Part shown: positions 1 to 5,788 of the stretch, piece after piece
Layout of the letters: each line of letters opens with the position of its first letter
Numbering within the stretch: the first letter of the stretch is position 1
Source of the DNA: Flavobacteriales bacterium UBA1820
Lineage (GTDB): Bacteria > Bacteroidota > Bacteroidia > Flavobacteriales > UBA1820
Length of the DNA stretch: 9,268 bases
Direction: 5' to 3'
NCBI GenBank assembly: GCA_002314265.1
Contig: DCEW01000046.1
Coordinates: 1-9,268, forward strand
The notes under the pieces: generated by a model
The model's database searches: none
What the model was told of the DNA's origin: nothing
The model's input: only the letters and a program-made list of their open reading frames with translations
Program-made: the position numbers and the translations under genes

Positions 1-46
1 CCCTACGCTTGCCCGCAGCCGCACGTGCTTTGTTCGCACCGATCAT
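1..46 (-). CDS. Possible start of an ORF running off the left edge
   Basis: On the minus strand an ATG at 46 opens a frame that stays open to the window edge (MIGANKARAAAGKRR, then cut). A purine-rich stretch, GGAG, lies about 7 bases upstream of the ATG. The frame begins just past the terminator that closes rplU-rpmA, so it would be a separate transcription unit. Fifteen codons are too few to recognise a family, and open frames of this length occur by chance. Confidence 0.25.
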   Translation of the reverse strand, partial: MIGANKARAAAGKRR

Positions 47-64
47 AAGGTTTCTCCGGGGCAC

Positions 65-100
65 AAAAAAACCGGAACCGACAGGTCGGTTCCGGTTTTT
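65..100. terminator. Bidirectional intrinsic terminator after rpmA
   Basis: ACCGGAACCGA (71-81) pairs perfectly with TCGGTTCCGGT (86-96) around a four-base loop. An A-run on the left (65-70) and a T-run on the right (97-100) extend the stem. Read on the minus strand the stem is followed by T's, so it ends the rplU-rpmA transcript 28 bases past the rpmA stop. The T-run on the plus side could serve anything arriving from the left. Confidence 0.88.
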
Positions 101-127
101 GCCTATTTTAAAGCGATAACGGCGCCC

Positions 128-391
128 TTAGGCTTCCGTTACGGGGATTACGCTGACAACAGACTTGTCGCCCTGCTTTTTCTGGAAGGTAACCACTCCG
201 TCCGCTTTGGCGAACAGGGTGTGGTCGCGTCCCATGCCGACGTTCTGTCCTGCGTAGTGTTTGGTGCCTCTCTGGCGTACGATGATGTTGCCGGCTACGG
301 CAGCCTCTCCGGAGAAGATCTTCACGCCCAGGCGTTTGCTTTCCGAATCACGGCCGTTCTTGGAACTACCGACACCTTTCTTGTGTGCCAT
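128..391 (-). CDS. rpmA: 50S ribosomal protein L27
   Basis: L27 is a small basic protein of the large ribosomal subunit whose N-terminal tail reaches toward the peptidyl transferase centre. The 87-residue product has the typical family length and opens with the classic [20 protein letters not shown] segment. It then has [18 protein letters not shown] and ends near VVTFQKK. The tail begins directly at MAHKKG, without the cleavable N-terminal extension known from Firmicutes L27. It lies 52 bases downstream of rplU on the same strand, the widely conserved rplU-rpmA order, and is followed by a strong terminator, so the two genes form a short operon. No sign of damage. Confidence 0.97.
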   Translation of the reverse strand: MAHKKGVGSSKNGRDSESKRLGVKIFSGEAAVAGNIIVRQRGTKHYAGQNVGMGRDHTLFAKADGVVTFQKKQGDKSVVSVIPVTEA

Positions 392-443
392 CTCTTATCT
401 CTGTTTTTTTTGGTTAGACGAATTTGGTTTCCGGCCCTTTTTC

Positions 444-755
444 TCAAGCCACGATGTCGCTGATCAGGACCTTGGTCAGATACTGACGGTGTCCGTTGAG
501 GGTTTGGTAGCCTTTGCGGCGTTTTTTCTTGAATACCAGAACTTTTTCTCCTCTCAGGTGCTCGAGGATCTTGCCCTCTACCTTTGCGCCTGATACAGTC
601 GGGGTGCCGATTTTTACGTCTTTGTCATCGGCCACCAGCAGCACCTTGTCGAAGGTTACCGCGCTGTCCACCTCGCCGGCCAAGCGATTGACATAGACAT
701 ACTGGTCTTTTTGTACTTTGTACTGAAACCCCGCTATTTCTACGATTGCGTACAT
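444..755 (-). CDS. rplU: 50S ribosomal protein L21
   Basis: L21 is a large-subunit ribosomal protein that binds 23S rRNA. The start chosen is the ATG at 755, giving 103 residues beginning [15 protein letters not shown], the canonical L21 N-terminus. A longer frame starts upstream at 815, but its extra 20 residues are not L21-like. Family hallmarks visible are the N-terminal [12 protein letters not shown] strand, the central DKVLLVADD and [14 protein letters not shown] segments, and the basic [18 protein letters not shown] tail followed by [10 protein letters not shown]. rpmA follows after 52 bases. A consensus promoter lies about 50 bases upstream of the ATG. I see no structured autoregulatory leader in that 5' UTR. 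Confidence 0.97.
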   Translation of the reverse strand: MYAIVEIAGFQYKVQKDQYVYVNRLAGEVDSAVTFDKVLLVADDKDVKIGTPTVSGAKVEGKILEHLRGEKVLVFKKKRRKGYQTLNGHRQYLTKVLISDIVA

Positions 756-812
756 TTGTAACGGTTTGTATGGGTTGTTGAACAATGAAATTTTCCCCTT
801 TCTTCGGGACGG

Positions 813-844
813 CAAAGATACGTTTGCTTTGTCGAATATGCAAG
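813..844 (-). promoter_or_regulatory. Bacteroidota-type promoter for rplU-rpmA
   Basis: On the minus strand TATCTTTG (820-813) matches the Bacteroidota -7 consensus TAnnTTTG exactly. CTTG (844-841) lies 20 bases upstream in the -33 position. Transcription would begin near 806-808, leaving a 5' UTR of about 50 bases before rplU. The sigma factor assignment is from knowledge of the phylum; the match itself is seen in the sequence. Confidence 0.7.
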
Positions 845-887
845 TTTTTCGCGATACTTTTCGCCCCGGGTCTTAAAAGCGCCTTTT

Positions 888-921
888 TTTGCCCCGTTCC
901 GGGGAAAAGTCCGTACTTTTG
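888..921 (+). promoter_or_regulatory. Promoter for the large secreted protein
   Basis: TACTTTTG (914-921) matches TAnnTTTG. A TTTG at 888-891 precedes it with a 22-base spacer, slightly longer than the usual 19-21. The predicted start near 926-928 leaves a 5' UTR of about 55 bases that contains the hairpin at 945-960. It is divergent from the rplU promoter, with the two -33 elements about 45 bases apart. Confidence 0.55.
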
Positions 922-944
922 GAATTCAAAAAAACAGCCGGAGA

Positions 945-960
945 GAGCCCCTCGGGGCTC
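945..960 (+). other. 5' UTR hairpin before the 930-aa gene
   Basis: GAGCCCC (945-951) and GGGGCTC (954-960) form a perfect inverted repeat, realistically a 6-bp stem with a CTCG loop, ending 20 bases before the predicted start codon. No T-run follows, so it is not a terminator. It could affect translation or mRNA stability. Confidence 0.4.
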
Positions 961-980
961 GAAGACAAAAAAACAGACGT

Positions 981-3773
981 GTGTTGAAAGAAAAGAAATC
1001 CCGCACCCGATTTTTCACCGGGTTGTTCCTGATGTTTTTCGCCTCGATCTCCCTCGGGGCACAACCCGCGGCCCCTTGGGTGGAACCCACGGCTTCGGTG
1101 CGGGCGTATGTGTACGTCGCCCGTCCTGCTGGGGCGGTGCGTGCCGACGTGGTGTGGCGCATGCCCTCGGACTTTCCGGGGAAAAAAGCGGAGGAAGCCT
1201 TGCGGCATGTGGCGGTGTATCGGGCCTCGGACGGGCAGCGAGTGGCCAATGTCTATGTCCGGGAAATTTCTCCCGACCGGCTGGTGATCGCCTTCGAAGC
1301 CCTCTCGGCCGGCAATTACATCCTCTATGGGGCGCCGTACGACGACCTTTCCGACCGGGCCTTCTCCCGGGCCGTCTGGACCCGGAAACACCGCCCGGAG
1401 AATTATCCCGACTTTATCCGTTTCCCGCAGGCGGAAACCCTCCAGATACAATGGCGCGATCTCCCCTCGGACGACCCTTACGCCGTCTGCGCGACAACCA
1501 CCGAAGCGAACGCTTACTTTTCGCGTGCGGCGGGTGATGCCTTTCGCGCGTATTTCGTCCCCGAACGTTATCCCTTGAACGGGGAAAACCGCCTCCCGCT
1601 CCTGTGGGCTGTTCCCTCGGACGACGCCCCGGCTTCCGGCGGATTCTTTTCCCGGATGTTCGGCCGGAAGACCGAAATGAAGCCCGTGGGCGACACCGTT
1701 CGGGTATCGGTGGGAGAGAAAGCCCTGGTGCAGGTGGGTGTGGTCGGCACGGGTAGCGTCCCGTGTCCCCTTGTTGTGCGCTACACATCGGCTTCCAGCG
1801 CGGGGATTTCCCTGCGGGTGGTGGGGGGCGAAGAACAGTCGATCGCGCCCCGGGAGCTTCGCAGCATCTGGGCCGTCGTCGAGACCTCGGCCGATACGCC
1901 GGCGGGCAACTACGACCTTTCGCTGCGGATAGAGGGAGGTGGGACGGCGCGCGATGTTCCGTTTACCCTGCGGGTGGAGGATGCTGTGCCGGATCCGGCG
2001 GGGAGCCGCCGGGCGGATTTCCTCTCGCGCATCGGGCAGAAGTCCAGGCGGGATTCGCTGACGAATCTGGCCCTCAATCCCCGTTTTCCGGTGACCATGT
2101 CGCAGGGGTATCTGGTGAGCAGCGGGAACAACATGCTGGCCATCAATCCCGAAACGGCCCTCCCCATCCAACTCTACACCGGGCAGACTTCTCTGTTGGA
2201 TGTGCCGATGCTGCTGGTGTTCTCCACTCCAAACGGCACTCGGAAGATCGGTGTGCGCGACCTGCGCTTTCTCCGCCGGGAAGGCGGTGTGCAACTCTGG
2301 GAAGGAAGCGTCCGTACGCACGACATGGACGTCCGGCTGCAGGCCAGCCTGTCGGCTTACGGGAAGATCCATTACGATGTGAGGGTACAGGCACTCTCCG
2401 GGATCGATTTTCGCAACATCACCCTCGAAGCCGGATTTTCCGAGCAGGCGGGACAGGCTTGTTACGATACGGTTTGCGTAGCCGACGGGCAGGTGGTCAG
2501 CCGGCACCCTTCCGAAGGGTTTTCAGGGCTCTGGATCGGCGGGAAGGAGGGCGGCGTATTCGTCACGGTCGATCCCGATACATCCAACGTGTTTTATCGT
2601 TTGCCGGAGGCTACGGTTACCTTGTACAAGACAGCCCGTCCGGGGCTCATCGTGGGCAGCGGCCCGCTGCGCATGCAGGCGGGCGAGAGCATCTCCCTGC
2701 AGTGTTCCATGCAGATGCTGCCGATGGGTTATACGTCAGGGAATGCCGATGGACGTCGTCTGTTGTGGGTGGAGGGCGATACCCTTCCCCGGATAGAGGA
2801 AATAGGACGGGCGGACGGCCTCATTGTCGCACAGCCCCTTCGCCTGCTCGAAGGTCGCAACGGCCGCCGGGCGGACAGTTTGTGGGCTGCGGGAGTCGGC
2901 CTTTTCCCTTATCTGCGCCCCTTTGCACTGCCTGCCGACGGATTCCCGGCGCGGGCACTGGCTTCGCTGGGTTATGCATTTACCCGGGAAAATGCCGGGC
3001 GGACGTGGTATTTCGCTCCGCAGGAGTCGTTTTCCGCAGCGATGGACACCCTCTACGATGAAGTCCTGCGCGGCAGAAGCGTCCAAGGGGTCGTGTTGTC
3101 CGACGAGGCGGTCAATCGTCTTCGCTTGCCGGAGTATTCATTGCGGCGCACGGCAGCAGGAGAGCCGCTGACCGTGCTGTGGTACGAGCAGGGCTTCGAC
3201 GCTTCGCTGCTGGGCCATGCTCCGTGGATCGATGCGGTGGTGGTGCCTGATACCTTGGGGAAAACCACCGGGGAGGAGCGTTTGGCTCGTTTGGGGGGCT
3301 TGCCGCAGTATGGCCTTGCGCCTTCGTCGTCCGGAGACGTGTTGGCGGGGCTGTCCTGTGGGCAGGCGGCGTACGGAGTGTTCTCGGACAGTCTTTCCCT
3401 TTCGTGGATCAAGGCGTTGTGGGAGGCGCGCGAGGAACTCGGTCTGGAGGGTGACGGCGTGCGTTTTTATCCCGAAGACGAGGGGGCTTCTCCGGTGCGT
3501 GTATCCAACCCGTTCATCCGCGTGTCGGCCTATCGGTTGGCGGATCGGTTGGTGGTCGTTTGTCGCAATACCTCCTCGGTGGAGCAGTCGTTCGTTCCGG
3601 AGTTCGACTTTGCGGTCTTGGGCATCGAACGTTGGGAGGTGGATCGTTTGGAGCGGGCTGCGGTCGGAGCCTTGCAGTCGGAGCAGATGTGCCTGCTGGG
3701 GGATCGGATCCCGGTGGAAGCCGGGCGGACGCTAGTGCTGAATCTGCGCTGGGTGTCTCGCGGGCAGAATTGA
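981..3773 (+). CDS. Large secreted protein, DUF6067/GH123-like glycoside hydrolase relative
   Basis: A 930-residue exported protein. The N-terminus is a signal peptide: basic MLKEKKSRTR, hydrophobic FFTGLFLMFFASISL, likely cleavage after LGA. The start is GTG at 981 or TTG at 984; the first ATG (1031) would leave almost no signal sequence. From memory of the family, the layout resembles DUF6067 proteins: N-terminal beta domain (about 35-130), a second beta region ending in SADTPAGNYDLSLRIEGG (around 310), a large beta-sandwich containing GLWIGGKEGGVFV (about 520-535), then a shortened region where the TIM barrel is expected. A closing beta domain carries NPFIRVSAYRLADRLVVVCR (about 845-865). 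The catalytic half looks degenerate. Substrate unknown; a carbohydrate role is inference. No SusC/D neighbours are visible. Alternative: a purely structural secreted protein. Confidence 0.6.
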   Translation: MLKEKKSRTRFFTGLFLMFFASISLGAQPAAPWVEPTASVRAYVYVARPAGAVRADVVWRMPSDFPGKKAEEALRHVAVYRASDGQRVANVYVREISPDRLVIAFEALSAGNYILYGAPYDDLSDRAFSRAVWTRKHRPENYPDFIRFPQAETLQIQWRDLPSDDPYAVCATTTEANAYFSRAAGDAFRAYFVPERYPLNGENRLPLLWAVPSDDAPASGGFFSRMFGRKTEMKPVGDTVRVSVGEKALVQVGVVGTGSVPCPLVVRYTSASSAGISLRVVGGEEQSIAPRELRSIWAVVETSADTPAGNYDLSLRIEGGGTARDVPFTLRVEDAVPDPAGSRRADFLSRIGQKSRRDSLTNLALNPRFPVTMSQGYLVSSGNNMLAINPETALPIQLYTGQTSLLDVPMLLVFSTPNGTRKIGVRDLRFLRREGGVQLWEGSVRTHDMDVRLQASLSAYGKIHYDVRVQALSGIDFRNITLEAGFSEQAGQACYDTVCVADGQVVSRHPSEGFSGLWIGGKEGGVFVTVDPDTSNVFYRLPEATVTLYKTARPGLIVGSGPLRMQAGESISLQCSMQMLPMGYTSGNADGRRLLWVEGDTLPRIEEIGRADGLIVAQPLRLLEGRNGRRADSLWAAGVGLFPYLRPFALPADGFPARALASLGYAFTRENAGRTWYFAPQESFSAAMDTLYDEVLRGRSVQGVVLSDEAVNRLRLPEYSLRRTAAGEPLTVLWYEQGFDASLLGHAPWIDAVVVPDTLGKTTGEERLARLGGLPQYGLAPSSSGDVLAGLSCGQAAYGVFSDSLSLSWIKALWEAREELGLEGDGVRFYPEDEGASPVRVSNPFIRVSAYRLADRLVVVCRNTSSVEQSFVPEFDFAVLGIERWEVDRLERAAVGALQSEQMCLLGDRIPVEAGRTLVLNLRWVSRGQN

Positions 3774-3774
3774 T

Positions 3775-3801
3775 TTTCCCCTTGCAAAAGTGCCGGGGAA
3801 A
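3775..3801 (+). terminator. Hairpin after the 930-aa gene, weak terminator candidate
   Basis: TTTCCCC (3775-3781) pairs with GGGGAAA (3795-3801), and GCA/TGC can pair inside the loop. It starts 2 bases after the stop codon. Only a broken T-rich stretch (GTGTTTCTTTG) follows, so termination may be partial. Confidence 0.4.
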
Positions 3802-3812
3802 GTGTTTCTTTG
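3781..3812 (+). promoter_or_regulatory. Weak candidate promoter for the OmpA lipoprotein
   Basis: TTTCTTTG (3805-3812) differs from TAnnTTTG at one fixed position (T for A), and CTTG (3781-3784) lies 20 bases upstream. It overlaps the hairpin at 3775-3801. The predicted start near 3818 would leave about 60 bases of 5' UTR. A chance match is possible. Confidence 0.3.
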
Positions 3813-3881
3813 TCTTGAAAAGGGCGGTGGTCGGGGAGTCCGGCTGCGCCGGTAAAAAATAACGAATACATACGGAAGACG

Positions 3882-4580
3882 ATGAAAAAGGTAAGCGGTA
3901 AGATGGCGGTCGTACTGGCCGCTGCGGTATTGGCCTGTTCCTCCTGCTCGACTTGGAGCAATACGGGCAAAGGTGCGGCCATCGGGGCTGGTTCGGGTGT
4001 GGCAGCCGGTGCCGGGCTGGGCGCGATCATCGGCGGAGGAAAGGGTGCGGTGATCGGAGCGGCGGTCGGCGGGGTTGTCGGTACGGCAGCCGGGGCGGCC
4101 ATCGGCAAGAAGATGGACCGCCAGGCGGCGGAACTCGAATCGCAGTTGGGCGATGAGGCCCGGGTGGAAACGGTAACGGATAAGAACAATCTCCAGGCGA
4201 TTCGGGTGACGTTCGATTCGGGCATCCTGTTCGACACCGGAAAGTCCGAATTGAGTTCTTCGGCACGCGCTTCCCTGGCCAAGTTCGCCGCTTCCGTGCG
4301 GAACAATCCCCAGACGGACATCACCGTGTACGGCCATACGGACAATACCGGTTCGCGTACGGTCAATGAGCGCCTTTCCTTGGAGCGCGCTACGGCCGTG
4401 GCCAACAATCTGGTGGGACAGGGGATCTCCCGCGACCGCATCAAGACCGAAGGGCTGGCATACGACGCTCCCATTGCCGACAATTCTACGGCGGAAGGCC
4501 GCGCGGCCAATCGCCGGGTGGAGGTTTACATCACGGCCAGCGAGGATATGATCCGCCAGGCACAGGACGGACAGCTTTGA
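3882..4580 (+). CDS. OmpA-family lipoprotein with glycine zipper
   Basis: A 232-residue envelope protein. Residues 1-18 are a lipoprotein signal ending VLA before Cys19, the likely lipidated residue (Cys22 is less well placed). Residues 29-75 form a long glycine zipper (IGAGSGVAAGAGLGAIIGGG and similar repeats), a membrane-associating motif. Residues about 105-218 are an OmpA C-terminal peptidoglycan-binding domain with YGHTDNTGS (150-158), NERLSLERA (162-170) and NRRVEVYI (210-217). Asp154 and Arg169 sit at the spacing of the residues that bind diaminopimelate in characterised OmpA proteins. It probably tethers the outer membrane to peptidoglycan. This glycine-zipper plus OmpA layout is shared with YiaD-like lipoproteins. 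It lies 108 bases after the 930-aa gene and 47 bases before the TPR gene. The function is confident at family level; the specific role is not known. Confidence 0.9.
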   Translation: MKKVSGKMAVVLAAAVLACSSCSTWSNTGKGAAIGAGSGVAAGAGLGAIIGGGKGAVIGAAVGGVVGTAAGAAIGKKMDRQAAELESQLGDEARVETVTDKNNLQAIRVTFDSGILFDTGKSELSSSARASLAKFAASVRNNPQTDITVYGHTDNTGSRTVNERLSLERATAVANNLVGQGISRDRIKTEGLAYDAPIADNSTAEGRAANRRVEVYITASEDMIRQAQDGQL

Positions 4581-4627
4581 GTCGCTCTGCTTGTTTTTGT
4601 TTTCGTAAATAAAACCACGAACGGGAA

Positions 4628-5320
4628 ATGTCCAATCAGGAAAAACCTACCTGCGCGTCGGCTTCCGATTTGTTCCACCGCGCTCTGAGCTGTGCGGACC
4701 GCGGGGACATGCAGCAGGCCGAAGACTTGTACCAGGCTTCGATCCGCCAGTACGAACAACTCTACGACGACCAGTATGAAACCCCTCCGCAGATCCTCGC
4801 TGCCTTGGGCAATCTCGCTCTTGTCTATGCCGACACCGGTCGGTACGATCAGGAAGTCCGTGCGCTCGAAAAGGCCTTGGCGTATGGCCGGGAATTCGCC
4901 CGGTGCGACGAAAATTTCCTCCCGCGCGTGGTCGAACTGGAGAACGACCTGGCGTTTTCGTATTCCCGCCAAGGGCTGTTTCCCCGCGCCGAGGAGCATT
5001 ACCGGGCGGCCTTGGAAACGAATGAGAAAACCCTCTCCGAGTATGGCGAAGAGGTATCCGAAAGGGCTTTGCTGCGTTCGGCGGTGTTGCACAACAACCT
5101 GGCTGTTTTCTACGAGAAAAAGATCGGAGATCTCCCCCGTGCCGAAGAACATTACCGGGCGATGTTGTCCGACCGTCGGCAGCTCTTCCGCCTCGATGGC
5201 AATGCTCATGGGGCGGATCTGAAGGAAGCCTTGTCGCGGGTAGCCGAATTTTGCCGTTTGGCAGGACGGCCGGAGGGGGCGAAGGCTTTGTTGGAAGAGG
5301 CGCAGGGGCTTGACGAATAG
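4628..5320 (+). CDS. Tetratricopeptide repeat protein
   Basis: A 230-residue protein with no signal peptide or membrane segment, so probably cytoplasmic. It consists almost wholly of TPR helices: about residues 13-45 (ALSCADRGDMQQAEDLYQAS), 55-92 (LGNLALVYADTGRYDQEVRA), 107-140 (DLAFSYSRQGLFPRAEEHYR), 152-188 (NNLAVFYEKKIGDLPRAEEH) and a last one near 198-228. The repeats are closer to the 42-residue kinesin-light-chain/TPR_12 type than to the 34-residue type, which usually means protein-protein scaffolding. It starts 47 bases after the OmpA lipoprotein with no recognisable promoter between, so cotranscription is likely. No partner can be named. Confidence 0.85.
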   Translation: MSNQEKPTCASASDLFHRALSCADRGDMQQAEDLYQASIRQYEQLYDDQYETPPQILAALGNLALVYADTGRYDQEVRALEKALAYGREFARCDENFLPRVVELENDLAFSYSRQGLFPRAEEHYRAALETNEKTLSEYGEEVSERALLRSAVLHNNLAVFYEKKIGDLPRAEEHYRAMLSDRRQLFRLDGNAHGADLKEALSRVAEFCRLAGRPEGAKALLEEAQGLDE

Positions 5321-5331
5321 TTTTCTTCTTT

Positions 5332-5352
5332 TTCCTTCTTGGGAAGAAGGAG
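5332..5352. repeat. Short perfect inverted repeat after the TPR gene
   Basis: TCCTTCTT (5333-5340) and AAGAAGGA (5344-5351) pair as an 8-bp stem around GGG, with a G-T pair possible outside. T-rich sequence precedes it but no T-run follows on either strand, so it is not a textbook intrinsic terminator. It may mark the 3' end of the TPR transcript. Confidence 0.45.
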
Positions 5353-5369
5353 TGTGAAATGAAAAATGC

Positions 5370-5452
5370 AACGATTTCGCGTTTGTGTTGTCGTGTTTTT
5401 TGTTGTGATGTGTTAAAGTATGGGTAAATTGCATAAAAAAAGCGAAATCGTT
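5370..5452. repeat. 11-bp inverted repeat with 61-base spacer upstream of the thr promoter
   Basis: AACGATTTCGC (5370-5380) is an exact reverse complement of GCGAAATCGTT (5442-5452). The right arm ends on the first base of the -33 TTTG of the thr leader promoter. The 61-base spacer is T- and G-rich. The arms could be two binding sites for one regulator, allowing looping, or a long-loop hairpin in read-through RNA followed by TTTTGG. Confidence 0.6.
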
Positions 5453-5482
5453 TTGGATGTATAAAAATTTGCCGTAGCTTTG
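5452..5482 (+). promoter_or_regulatory. Promoter of the thr leader-thrB-thrC operon
   Basis: TTTG (5452-5455), 19 bases, then TAGCTTTG (5475-5482) is an exact match to the Bacteroidota TTTG/TAnnTTTG promoter. The start point expected a few bases after the -7 box falls near 5486-5490, directly before the leader ATG at 5491. The right arm of the 11-bp inverted repeat overlaps the -33 element. Confidence 0.8.
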
Positions 5483-5490
5483 CAGCCGTT

Positions 5491-5622
5491 ATGAAAAACA
5501 CGTGGGCAAACATCGGCGGCATCATTTCGGGCGAGGGCTTCGGCCTGAGCACTTGCACCGTGATTACTTCGGGCCTCACGACTACCACTACTACCATTAC
5601 CACAATTACCCCTCGGGGGTAG
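5491..5622 (+). CDS. Threonine operon leader peptide (attenuator peptide)
   Basis: A 43-codon ORF, too short for most gene callers. It starts MKNTWANIGG and ends LTTTTTTITTITPRG, stop at 5620-5622. Thirteen of 43 codons are Thr and six are Ile; codons 30-40 are nine Thr and two Ile. It precedes thrB-thrC, and the Thr/Ile mix is the same logic as E. coli thrL, whose peptide is likewise almost all Thr and Ile near its end. Inference: ribosome stalling on Thr (or Ile) codons when charged tRNA is scarce changes folding of the downstream RNA and allows transcription into thrB. No Shine-Dalgarno is present and the predicted 5' UTR is only a few bases, so translation would be nearly leaderless. The last codons and stop form their own ACCCC/GGGGT hairpin (5608-5612/5616-5620). 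The peptide itself probably has no function. Confidence 0.88.
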   Translation: MKNTWANIGGIISGEGFGLSTCTVITSGLTTTTTTITTITPRG

Positions 5623-5711
5623 AGCGTAGTATATTTCCAATTTGTCATACCTAATGCTTTTAGGTCCCCGCGGGAGAGCAGGGGTTGGAACCCGTATCGG
5701 TCCGGGACGGG
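5607..5711 (+). promoter_or_regulatory. Folded attenuator RNA between leader peptide and thrB
   Basis: Helices readable by eye: H0 at the leader stop, TACCCC (5607-5612) with GGGGTA (5616-5621). P1 is TTCCAA (5635-5640) with TTGGAA (5685-5690). P2 is ACCTAA (5649-5654) with TTAGGT (5660-5665). P3 is CCCC (5666-5669) with GGGG (5681-5684). P4 is CCCGT (5691-5695) with ACGGG (5707-5711). P1, P2 and P3 make a three-way junction with P2/P3 and P3/P1 directly abutting. An alternative pairing joins CGGGGGT at the leader stop (5614-5620) with the 5664-5670 segment, which would break both H0 and P3. Mutually exclusive helices of this sort are what an attenuator needs. No energies were computed. Confidence 0.6.
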
Positions 5712-5718
5712 AGATGAG

Positions 5719-5756
5719 AGAAAGCGGAACTCCGGCAAAGTATGTTTCCTTTTTTT
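5719..5756 (+). terminator. Candidate attenuator terminator before thrB
   Basis: GGAAC (5726-5730) can pair with GTTTCC (5744-5749) with one bulged T, and the A-rich bases 5719-5724 can continue against the T-run. Seven T's follow (5750-5756), 32 bases before the thrB ATG. The stem is weak, so this may act only in one folding state or termination may depend on Rho. Confidence 0.4.
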
Positions 5757-5788
5757 GGTAGTCAAAGCAAAAATCTGAAAATCCGACA

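Noticed and set aside
756..815. Longer start for L21 at 815
   Set aside because: L21 proteins begin at MYAIVEI-type sequence; the extension is mostly basic and unrelated and overlaps the promoter and 5' UTR.
873..2507. Long 544-codon minus-strand open frame inside the secreted-protein gene
   Set aside because: It reads as low-complexity arginine, glycine and proline-rich sequence with no family features and lies antisense to a protein with a signal peptide and domain-like structure. Long antisense frames are common in GC-rich coding DNA.
5581..5610. Act/acc repeat treated as a simple tandem repeat
   Set aside because: The codons are mixed synonymous Thr codons (ACG, ACT, ACC, ACA) with Ile in between, which points to selection on the amino acid rather than replication slippage.
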